Part shown: positions 1 to 6,212 of the stretch, piece after piece
Numbering within the stretch: position 1 is the first letter of the stretch
Layout: each line of letters opens with the position of its first letter
NCBI GenBank assembly: GCA_022567365.1
Contig: JADFHG010000086.1
Location: 1 to 10,205 of the forward strand
DNA: 10,205 bases
Origin: Planctomycetota bacterium
GTDB lineage: Bacteria; Planctomycetota; Phycisphaerae; UBA1845
Direction of reading: 5' to 3'
Notes under the pieces: generated by a model
Seen by the model: the letters and a program-made list of their open reading frames with translations, nothing else
Database searches by the model: none
Told to the model about the DNA's origin: nothing
Program-made: the position numbers and the translations under genes

Positions 1-251
1 GCATGGGCAACCGCACGACGATGATGCGTGGACGGGATGGAGAACGGCCGCCACGGAACCGCGCGTCTACTTGCCGGGGGGCGACGTTTGCCTCGTAGCA
101 TCCGTGACGGTTCCGGCGGTGGACCGTCTGCGGCCCGGCGGGAGCCTCGCCCTGCCTGTCGCAAGGGCCGTTCGATCCGTCATATATGCCGCGTCGCATC
201 GCACGTCGCCGACGTCTCGCACGCCCCGCGGACTCCTGTTACAATTCGACC
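1..251. other. Upstream region with no supportable gene
   Basis: Several reading frames stay open here because the DNA is GC-rich, but none gives a recognisable protein and none has a convincing ribosome binding site. One + frame is open from the window edge to 517, but it runs across the DUF1801 gene in another frame and its product is arginine/alanine/proline-rich low-complexity sequence. The tail of an upstream gene could lie in the first hundred bases (one + frame closes at 113), but this cannot be shown. The only clear signal is the extended -10 at 237-245. Confidence 0.5.
237..245 (+). promoter_or_regulatory. Extended -10 promoter element of a probably leaderless gene
   Basis: The bases read TG-T-TACAAT: an extended -10 (TGn) plus a hexamer matching TATAAT at five of six positions. 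Only six bases separate it from the ATG at 252, so transcription would be expected to start at or next to the A of the start codon. No Shine-Dalgarno sequence lies before that ATG and no good -35 is seen 16-18 bases upstream; the TGn extension can compensate for that. Read together, this suggests a leaderless mRNA (inference). Confidence 0.5.
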
Positions 252-875
252 ATGCAGAGCAAAGCGACAACCGTCGAGCAGTACCTTCGTGGGCTTCCCG
301 CCGACCGGCGCGAGACACTCGAGGCCGTGCGCGCGGTAGTCATCGAGAACCTGCCGAAAGGCTACGAAGAGGGCATGCAGTACGGCATGATCGGCTACTA
401 TGTGCCGCACAGCGTTTACCCGCCGGGTTATCATTGCGATCGTGCGCAGCCCTTGCCGTTCGCGAGTCTGGCGTCTCAGAAGAACCATATGGCGATCTAC
501 CTGATGTGCGTCTATAGCGATGCTGAACTCGAGACTTGGTTCCGGTCCGCTTGGGCGAAGACGGGCAAAAAGCTGGACATGGGAAAGTCGTGCATTCGGT
601 TCAAAAAGATCGACGACGTGGCGCTGAAGGTGATCGGAGCGACGATCAAGCGGGTGCCCGTGAAGAAGTTCGTCGCACAGTACGAATCCGTGATCGGATC
701 GATGGGCAAGCGAAAAGGCAAGGCGAGCGCAAAGAAGACCACGAAGAAGACCGCCAACAAAACCGCCTCACGCAAAACCGCGAAGACATCTGCCAAGGCG
801 TCCACCAACAAGCGAACCCGCACGAACGGTGCCAAGGCCGCGACAAAGCGAAAGGTCAAAGGTGCGAAGACTTGA
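252..875 (+). CDS. DUF1801-domain protein with lysine-rich histone H1-like tail
   Basis: A 207-residue protein. Residues about 6-147 look like a DUF1801 (YdhG-type) domain: an N-terminal helix with YLRGLP, the segment EGMQYGMIGYY (40-50), a strand around HMAIYLMCVY (79-88), and KSCIRFKKIDDV (112-123), close to the family's typical 'gcirfkk-ddl' element. The family has no firmly established biochemical role. Residues 152-207 form a separate tail with 17 Lys and 5 Arg and no Asp or Glu, rich in Ala and Thr, like bacterial histone H1-like tails; this suggests nucleic-acid contact (inference). The ATG at 252 is preferred over an in-frame ATG at 186, because the 22 extra residues are Arg-rich, lie outside the domain, and would place the start upstream of the extended -10. 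The gene stands alone; leuS follows 230 bases later. Confidence 0.82.
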   Translation: MQSKATTVEQYLRGLPADRRETLEAVRAVVIENLPKGYEEGMQYGMIGYYVPHSVYPPGYHCDRAQPLPFASLASQKNHMAIYLMCVYSDAELETWFRSAWAKTGKKLDMGKSCIRFKKIDDVALKVIGATIKRVPVKKFVAQYESVIGSMGKRKGKASAKKTTKKTANKTASRKTAKTSAKASTNKRTRTNGAKAATKRKVKGAKT

Positions 876-1059
876 TCCGGCCCCCGAGCGTCAGTCGGGC
901 GCGGCACCGTTCGCCACGTTCGCGAATGTACGGCGCTCGTGTGTTGACCCGGCCGGCGGCGGGATGTGAATCAGACCGGCCCCGGATTTGATCTACGCAA
1001 AGTGATCACATTCGCGACTGCCCAGCGGGCAATAGATTCGGCGGCGTCTCCCGCGCCCT

Positions 1060-1088
1060 TTGAGAATGAACACCGGCCTTCGTAAAAC
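1060..1088 (+). promoter_or_regulatory. Candidate sigma70-type promoter for leuS
   Basis: TTGAGA (1060-1065, five of six to TTGACA) is followed after exactly 17 bases by TAAAAC (1083-1088, four of six to TATAAT). Expected initiation around 1095 would give a leader of about 11 bases, which would cut into the weak AAGAGAG ribosome-binding sequence at 1093-1099. This is a pattern match only. The rest of 876-1105 shows a weak CCCGA/TCGGG hairpin (883-899) just past the previous gene and a GGCCGG/CCGGCC pair (951-956 and 976-981), neither with a T tract. Confidence 0.3.
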
Positions 1089-1105
1089 GGTCAAGAGAGC
1101 GCTCG

Positions 1106-3571
1106 ATGGAAAATAGTTACGATCATCATCAATTTGAAGCCAAATGGCGCGAGCGCTGGGAATCCGACTCGTGCTTTCGGTGGCGCAACGATGGCACCAA
1201 ACCCAAGTACTACGTACTCGAGATGTTCCCCTATACGTCCGGCAAGCTGCACATGGGGCATGTGCGCAACTATACAATGGGCGACATTATCGCCCGCTTG
1301 CAACGGGCACGCGGGTTTGACGTACTCTACCCGACGGGATGGGATGCGTTCGGGCTACCCGCCGAAAACGCGGCGATCGCACGAAAGATCCACCCTCGAA
1401 AATTCACCGGGGACGCCATCGTCTCCATGAAGACGGCCATGCAGCGACTCGGTCTCAGCTACGATTGGTCGTGCGAGGTCAACACCAGCGAACCCGAATA
1501 CACCCGCGCGCAACAGCTCATGTTCGTCGAGTTTTTCAAGAAGAACCTGGTCTACCGGGCGTCGAGCTTCGTCAACTGGTGTGAAAGCTGCCAGACGGTC
1601 CTCGCCAACGAACAGGCCTCGGGGGGAACGTGCTGGCGCTGCGAAGGCCACGTGAACAAGCGCCGTGTGTCGCAGTGGTTCATGAATATTCGATCCTACG
1701 CCGACGAACTCCTCGAAAGTCTCGATCAGCTTCCCGGTTGGCCCGACAGCGTCAAGAACATACAGCGTGCCTGGATCGGGCGGAGCGAGGGCGCGGAAAT
1801 CCTCTTCCAGGTCGAGGGTGTTTCGGCGCCGCTGAAGGTGTTTACCACGCGCCCGGATACGCTGTTCGGATCCACCTTTGTGGCGCTTGCCCCGGAGCAC
1901 GATCTCATCGACCGAATGCAGCTCCCTTCCTCCAAGAAGGCGGCGGTCGGCGCTTTCCGCAGCGAAACCCTCCTACAAGCCGTAAAGGACCGCGCCCAAC
2001 AGGAAGAGAAACGCGGCGTGTTCACCGGCTGTTATACGATCAACCCGATCAACGGTGATCGCGTGCCGATTTGGATTGTCAACTACGTCATGATGGATTA
2101 TGGAACTGGCGCGATCATGGCCGTACCGGCGCACGACCAGCGTGATTTCGAATTCGCGAAACAATACGACATTCCCATTCGCACCGTCATCCTGAAAGAG
2201 GGATCGGACCCGAACGCCCAACTCGCCGAGGCATACACCGGAGACGGAGTGCTGGTCAACAGCGGGAGTTTCGACGGCACGCCGAACCGTGAAGCGATCG
2301 CGGCCATCACGGCGGCGCTCGCGGAAAAGCAGCGGGGAAAAGCCACCCGCGAATACCGTTTACAGAACTGGAGCATTTCACGTCAACGGTACTGGGGCAA
2401 CCCGATCCCCATGATCCAGTGCGACGCATGCGGACCCGTGCCGGTTCCCGAAGACCAGCTTCCGGTCCTTCTCCCCGAAGAGGTCGAGTTCACCGGACGG
2501 GGAAGCCCATTGGGCCAGATCCCGTCCTACATACAAACGACCTGTCCCACGTGCGGCGGCCCGGCCGAACGCGACCCCGACACGATGGACACGTTTATGG
2601 ATTCGTCGTGGTATTTCCTCCGGTACACGGCGTCACGGTGCGAATCTCCATTTGACAGAGCCGTTGTGAACCGCATGCTCCCCGTCGACGTCTATATTGG
2701 GGGTTTGGAGCACGCCACACTGCACTTGTTGTATTCGCGGTTCATTATCAAGGTGCTTCGCGACCTCGGCATGCTCGATTTCGACGAGCCGTTTGCGAGA
2801 CTATACAATCAGGGCATGGTCAACGACACCGAGGGGCGAAAGCAATCCAAGTCCGCCGGCAACGTCGTGGAGCCGTCCAGGGTCACCGACAAATACGGCA
2901 CGGATGCCCTTCGATTGTACATGATGTTCGCAACGGCCCACAACGCGCCGCTCAATTGGAACGACGACGGGCCGAGGGAGTCGCGGACCTATCTCAACAG
3001 GCTTTGGCGTCTTCAGGATCGCCTGCGCGAACCACTTTCCGAACACAATGCGACGATGCCTTCCGTGGAATTCTGCCCGGGAAAGGCGGAGAAAGAGCTG
3101 CGCAAGACGGTGCATGAGACGATCCGAAAGGTGACCGACGACGTGGAACGTCTGCAGTTCAATACGGCCGTCGCCGCGTTGATGACGCTGACGAACGCCA
3201 TATACGTCTACCCCGAAGATGCGCACGCCCAGCCGGTCGCCGCGGCTTATCGTGTGTTGATCCGGCTCGCGGGACCGTTCGTCCCCTATATCTGCGAGGA
3301 AATCTGGTCGAATATCGGTGATGGATCCCTGCTCGTGGCTCGGCCATGGCCCGAGTTCGATCCGACCGCGCTGATTGTCGCCACGAAGGAAATCGCCGTT
3401 CAACTGAACGGGAAGTTCATCCTTACCATCGAGGTCGCGGACGCGGCGACCGAAAAGGAAGTCCTCGAGCATGCCCTTGCGCAGCCGCGCGTCGACAGGC
3501 GAATCGACGGACGAGCCGTCAAGAAAGTCGTCCACGTGCCCGGCCGACTCGTCAACGTCATCGTCGCATGA
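1106..3571 (+). CDS. leuS: Leucyl-tRNA synthetase
   Basis: A complete 821-residue class I aminoacyl-tRNA synthetase that charges tRNA-Leu with leucine in the cytoplasm; bacterial LeuRS is usually about 800-880 residues. In order: the HIGH-type motif HMGH (49-52), with upstream FPYTSGKL; a first zinc knuckle C159/C162-C176/C179; the CP1 editing domain with TTRPDT (247-252) and VPAHDQRD (340-347); SRQRYWG followed by a second zinc pair set C439/C442 and C480/C483; DSSWYFLRY; and the anticodon-binding and C-terminal domains ending in VPGRLVNVIVA, a normal LeuRS end. The KMSKS signature reads KQSKS (579-583): both catalytic-loop lysines are kept, but Met is Gln. A weak AAGAGAG sequence lies six bases before the ATG. 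It looks monocistronic, since about 800 gene-free bases follow. Confidence 0.98.
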   Translation: MENSYDHHQFEAKWRERWESDSCFRWRNDGTKPKYYVLEMFPYTSGKLHMGHVRNYTMGDIIARLQRARGFDVLYPTGWDAFGLPAENAAIARKIHPRKFTGDAIVSMKTAMQRLGLSYDWSCEVNTSEPEYTRAQQLMFVEFFKKNLVYRASSFVNWCESCQTVLANEQASGGTCWRCEGHVNKRRVSQWFMNIRSYADELLESLDQLPGWPDSVKNIQRAWIGRSEGAEILFQVEGVSAPLKVFTTRPDTLFGSTFVALAPEHDLIDRMQLPSSKKAAVGAFRSETLLQAVKDRAQQEEKRGVFTGCYTINPINGDRVPIWIVNYVMMDYGTGAIMAVPAHDQRDFEFAKQYDIPIRTVILKEGSDPNAQLAEAYTGDGVLVNSGSFDGTPNREAIAAITAALAEKQRGKATREYRLQNWSISRQRYWGNPIPMIQCDACGPVPVPEDQLPVLLPEEVEFTGRGSPLGQIPSYIQTTCPTCGGPAERDPDTMDTFMDSSWYFLRYTASRCESPFDRAVVNRMLPVDVYIGGLEHATLHLLYSRFIIKVLRDLGMLDFDEPFARLYNQGMVNDTEGRKQSKSAGNVVEPSRVTDKYGTDALRLYMMFATAHNAPLNWNDDGPRESRTYLNRLWRLQDRLREPLSEHNATMPSVEFCPGKAEKELRKTVHETIRKVTDDVERLQFNTAVAALMTLTNAIYVYPEDAHAQPVAAAYRVLIRLAGPFVPYICEEIWSNIGDGSLLVARPWPEFDPTALIVATKEIAVQLNGKFILTIEVADAATEKEVLEHALAQPRVDRRIDGRAVKKVVHVPGRLVNVIVA

Positions 3572-3668
3572 CAGCCTGTTGAAGAACCCGATGGCGGTGT
3601 CGTTGGCCAACGTTCTGGGACTTTCGCGACCGCCACGCGAGGGCGGCCGTTACTTCTTCAACGGACTG
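3572..3668. repeat. 97-bp structured element with 15-bp terminal inverted repeats (MITE-like)
   Basis: CAGCCTGTTGAAGAA (3572-3586) and TTCTTCAACGGACTG (3654-3668) are inverted copies matching at 13 of 15 positions. Inside are further inverted repeats: GGCGGT (3593-3598) with ACCGCC (3629-3634), CCGCC (3630-3634) with GGCGG (3642-3646), and a perfect 12-bp palindrome CGTTGGCCAACG (3601-3612). The element begins at the base after the leuS stop codon. TGACAG occurs at both borders (3569-3574 and 3667-3672) but overlaps the repeats, so a clean target duplication is not shown. From memory, ends of the CAGCCTGTTGAA type occur on some insertion sequences, which suggests a miniature non-autonomous element. 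A large RNA hairpin at the end of leuS is the alternative reading. Confidence 0.5.
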
Positions 3669-3746
3669 ACAGGACAATCTTCGGTTCCGTGTTCCGAGCC
3701 GCGGCGTTGAAGCCCGTACGATCTCTCGGCGTTGGATGCGTTGCAC

Positions 3747-3765
3747 ATGCCGGTGGATCCGGCAT
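3747..3765. repeat. Perfect 7-bp hairpin
   Basis: ATGCCGG (3747-3753) and CCGGCAT (3759-3765) flank a five-base loop TGGAT. No T tract follows, so it is not a classical intrinsic terminator. It could still mark the end of leuS transcripts or form part of a longer structured RNA. Confidence 0.4.
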
Positions 3766-3955
3766 ACGAAATCGGGAAATGCTCTGGCCGAACACATCCG
3801 GAGAATCGCCGACCGGCAGACAAGACGACTTTCCGGCACGTCGTGGGACGGATCACTGGGAAGTCCATCCTGGATACCGGAAAACGCCGCCAAACGACGC
3901 CCTTTGGGACCGTTTTTCGGACGCTACGCCGGGAGCAGGATTCTTTTCACCCCGG

Positions 3956-3984
3956 TTGCCAGTGTTGCCAAACCGTGTTACCAT
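3956..3984 (+). promoter_or_regulatory. Candidate sigma70-type promoter upstream of the head-group operon
   Basis: TTGCCA (3956-3961, four of six to TTGACA) and TACCAT (3979-3984, four of six to TATAAT) are separated by exactly 17 bases. If used, it would give the operon starting at 4375 a leader of nearly 390 bases, containing both palindromes at 4200-4215 and 4286-4299. This is a pattern match without other support. Confidence 0.25.
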
Positions 3985-4199
3985 ACGGATCTCGGTTCTG
4001 GACCCGAAGCTCGTTTCCTCTGTCTTGCGCACCCGCGACGCGAACCAGTGAGATCCGTTTGGACCGCTGTGCGAGCCACCCGAATCTACCTGGGTTCGGC
4101 GGATTCCGTTTGGGTGGTCATTCGTACAGCATGACTGGCCAACCAGCCCGGTGCACCCGGGATTGGGCGCGGTGCGAGACGATGCCTTTCGCAACGAGA

Positions 4200-4215
4200 T
4201 CGTCCGATCGGACGA
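4200..4215. promoter_or_regulatory. Perfect 16-bp palindrome, possible operator
   Basis: The 16 bases TCGTCCGATCGGACGA equal their own reverse complement. They lie about 160 bases upstream of the nucleotidyltransferase ATG, in a region without genes. A dyad of this length without a spacer fits a dimeric regulator site better than an RNA hairpin, which would lack a loop, but no regulator is recognised. Confidence 0.35.
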
Positions 4216-4285
4216 GACGCTAGGCGTTTGACGTGAATGGAGAGCCCTGGTGCGCTTGACCACCTCGCGCGTAGCGGAGGAGCGG

Positions 4286-4299
4286 GATCTCCGGAGATC
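4286..4299. promoter_or_regulatory. Perfect 14-bp palindrome, possible operator
   Basis: GATCTCCGGAGATC equals its own reverse complement. It lies about 75 bases before the nucleotidyltransferase start, with its centre 85 bases (about eight helical turns) from the centre of the palindrome at 4200-4215. The two differ in sequence, so they would not obviously bind the same protein. Confidence 0.3.
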
Positions 4300-4374
4300 G
4301 GCCGGCGACGGGCGTGATGCGGTAGGAGTTCATTTGCAAAGACTACACTTTATTTAACGGAGAAGGCAACCTGC

Positions 4375-5238
4375 ATGAATGAAGCGATCGTTTCTTCGAA
4401 GTGTCGCGGTGAGCAAGATCTGCCGTCGCGTTGGGATCCATGTGATACAGGTGATGGTCTCATCACTACGGCTCTTCTGTTGGCCGCGGGCACGGGGACG
4501 CGCCTGCAGCCGCTGACGGATAATTGCCCCAAGTGTCTCACGGAAGTGCGCGGTGTGCCCATTCTCGGGCGGCTGGTTTCCTGCCTGTTGGCCCAAGGCT
4601 TCCGTCGCCTGGTCGTGGTCGTCGGTTACCGTGACGATCAGATTCGCGATTATCTGGAGTCGCTCACCTGCGGCCTGACGATTGACTTCGTCGACTGCCG
4701 TAAGTACGCCACAACCAATAATATTTACTCGCTCTGGCGAGCCCGCGAGCACCTTCGAGAACCGTTCGTTCTGATCGAGTCGGATTTGGTGTTCGATTCG
4801 CATCTCCTGGGTCTGATGCGCGTTTGCAATCGAATCGCCATCGCCCGTCTCGAGTCGCCATTACTCGGAACGACCGTGTCGATCGATGAGTTCGGGCGCG
4901 TCATGTCGTTCCGCGTAGGGGCCGACCCATGTGCTCGCGGGTTCGGACACAAGACCGTCAATTTGTACAGTTTGTCGAAGGCGACTTGGCTGGAAGTTGT
5001 CCGACGGCTGGATCAGCGCATCGCCGCGGGCAGAGTGCAAGACTACTACGAGGTCGTGTTCGCGGAAATGGTCGCCGAAGGGTTGCTCACCCTGCAGTCG
5101 GTTCATTTTGATGAAGGACGCTGGTGTGAGATCGACACGCTCGAAGATCTTCACGCCGCCGAACGGATCTTCTTTGATTCGCGACGCACGTCCGGATCAC
5201 GAATGGCCAGACGCTCGTGGTCCCTAGAGGGATCATGA
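4375..5238 (+). CDS. Nucleotidyltransferase, probably a CTP:alcohol-phosphate (or phosphonate) cytidylyltransferase
   Basis: A 287-residue cytoplasmic enzyme of the sugar/alcohol-phosphate NTP-transferase superfamily. Visible are the nucleotide-binding signature LLLAAGTGTRLQPLT (34-48) with PK at 52-53, NNIYSLWRA (115-123), a metal-binding ESD (135-137), GHKTVNLYSLSK (191-202), DYYEVVF (223-229) and WCEIDTLEDL (250-259). NNIYSL, KTVN-Y and W-EIDT-EDL are typical of phosphocholine (LicC-like), inositol-phosphate and aminoethylphosphonate (PntC-like) cytidylyltransferases rather than glucose-1-phosphate enzymes, so it probably makes a CDP or CMP-activated head group (family knowledge plus inference); the substrate is not readable. 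The ATG has GGAGAAGG (4359-4366) eight bases upstream; the roughly 30 residues before the signature are an unusual extension. Its stop overlaps the next start as ATGA. It is the first gene of a three-gene operon. Confidence 0.87.
   Translation: MNEAIVSSKCRGEQDLPSRWDPCDTGDGLITTALLLAAGTGTRLQPLTDNCPKCLTEVRGVPILGRLVSCLLAQGFRRLVVVVGYRDDQIRDYLESLTCGLTIDFVDCRKYATTNNIYSLWRAREHLREPFVLIESDLVFDSHLLGLMRVCNRIAIARLESPLLGTTVSIDEFGRVMSFRVGADPCARGFGHKTVNLYSLSKATWLEVVRRLDQRIAAGRVQDYYEVVFAEMVAEGLLTLQSVHFDEGRWCEIDTLEDLHAAERIFFDSRRTSGSRMARRSWSLEGS
5226..5230 (+). promoter_or_regulatory. Ribosome binding site deciding the methyltransferase start
   Basis: AGAGG ends four bases before the ATG at 5235 and lies inside the end of the preceding gene. 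It supports the ATG at 5235, which overlaps the previous stop as ATGA, over the in-frame GTG at 5217, which has no such sequence. Confidence 0.55.
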
Positions 5239-6212
5239 CGGCGGCGTCGCCGCATAGAGTAGCCGGTCGGAGCGGAGTTGCCGTGGCCGGGGAGACATCG
5301 CCTCAGCTCGACTATTCGAAGGTCCGGGCATACTGGAAGCGTGTTCGGCCATCGATGCTCGGCCCATACATGATGGATGGTTTCGGGTTTCCTGCCAGTG
5401 CGGGGCGCTTCCGCTTTCGCGGTGAACTGAGTGCTGTCACGGAAGCCATACAAAACCTCGGACCAGACACTGCGGTGCTGGACCTTGGCAGTGGCGTGGG
5501 GGTTTGGACGGAGTACTTTGCACAACGCTTCGCGAAGGTAGTTGCGGTCGAGGCCAGCTCTGCTCTTTACGACGTGCTGAAGGACCGGTGTTCACGTTAT
5601 CCGAACGTGACGACGTACAACCGCGACGTGCGATCCTTCGATCCCGACGGCAAGTTCGGGGCCAGTGGTGGGTTTGGTTTGGTCTTTCTCGGGGGCCTGT
5701 TGATGTACCTGAACGATCGCGATGTTCGGGCTCTGCTTCGCAGGCTCATTCCACACCTTGAGCCGGGGGCAGTCGTATTGTGCCGGGAATCTACGATTCA
5801 GCACGGCGTCCAGGCGCTCCAGGGGGACTATCAGGTCGTCTACCGCTCCGTTGAAACTTACCGCAACATGCTCGTCGATGCCGGTTTCGACGTCGTGAGC
5901 GTCCGGGCCAACACGGCGTACATCAACGTCCAGATGGCCTGCGAATTGATCAAGAAATGGAAGTCGCTGGCGCCGGGCCCATTCCAATGTCTCCCCATCG
6001 TCGGGCGCTTTGCGTATTGGGGGCTTCGCCTCGGCTACCCGTGGAACACGAGGTTGATCCCTTGGCTGTCTGCCAAGATGGGACGCGAGTTCCCGAGGTT
6101 GACGAACCATTTCTTTGTTCTCAAGCCCAGCCTGCACGAGGCTGCCGCCCGGCGGGATGCGTCGTTGCGCGACGTGCGGATCGAGGCGGAGATATTCGAG
6201 AACGCGCGTTGA
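5235..6212 (+). CDS. Class I SAM-dependent methyltransferase
   Basis: A 325-residue soluble protein. The Rossmann-fold SAM-binding motif I is VLDLGSGVG (81-89). It is followed by VVAVEAS (102-108), whose acidic residue E106 should contact the SAM ribose, a segment with the usual acidic motif II/III position (NRDVRSFD), and a strand-helix LVFLGGLLMYLND typical of class I small-molecule methyltransferases. The C-terminal third (Trp/Tyr/Pro-rich, ending near NHFFVLKP) may form a substrate lid. No family-specific signature was recognised. Its place between a cytidylyltransferase and a CDP-alcohol transferase, with four-base overlaps on both sides, suggests that it methylates the head group or its precursor, for example an amino group (inference). 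O-methylation of a sugar or another lipid part cannot be excluded. Confidence 0.87.
   Translation: MTAASPHRVAGRSGVAVAGETSPQLDYSKVRAYWKRVRPSMLGPYMMDGFGFPASAGRFRFRGELSAVTEAIQNLGPDTAVLDLGSGVGVWTEYFAQRFAKVVAVEASSALYDVLKDRCSRYPNVTTYNRDVRSFDPDGKFGASGGFGLVFLGGLLMYLNDRDVRALLRRLIPHLEPGAVVLCRESTIQHGVQALQGDYQVVYRSVETYRNMLVDAGFDVVSVRANTAYINVQMACELIKKWKSLAPGPFQCLPIVGRFAYWGLRLGYPWNTRLIPWLSAKMGREFPRLTNHFFVLKPSLHEAAARRDASLRDVRIEAEIFENAR

Larger units (their letters stand above)
3669..4374. other. Gene-free intergenic region of about 700 bases
   Basis: Several frames are open on both strands (for example 3732-4223 on + and 3853-4263 on -), but the products are low-complexity and show no family resemblance, and no start has a proper ribosome-binding sequence. 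What can be seen is a run of secondary-structure signals: ATGCCGG/CCGGCAT, a promoter-like pair, two perfect palindromes, a CCTC...GAGG hairpin (4263-4280), and the ribosome-binding sequence of the next gene. No RNA family was recognised. A decayed gene or an unannotated non-coding RNA remains possible. Confidence 0.45.

Noticed and set aside
186..251. Upstream ATG extending the DUF1801 protein by 22 residues
   Set aside because: The extension is Arg-rich and unrelated to the domain, and the extended -10 at 237-245 would lie inside the coding sequence.
71..517. Open + frame at the left end of the window
   Set aside because: It overlaps more than 260 bases of the DUF1801 gene in another frame and gives Arg/Ala-rich low-complexity sequence.
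2801..3610. Open frame on the - strand across the end of leuS
   Set aside because: Antisense to a well-supported LeuRS C-terminal region; no domain resemblance.
3732..4223. Open frames in the leuS-operon gap (also 3736-4134 on + and 3853-4263 on -)
   Set aside because: Several frames are open at once because of base composition; no ribosome-binding sequence or recognisable protein feature supports any of them.
5217..5234. GTG start for the methyltransferase
   Set aside because: The ATG at 5235 has AGAGG four bases upstream and the typical ATGA overlap with the previous stop; the GTG has neither.
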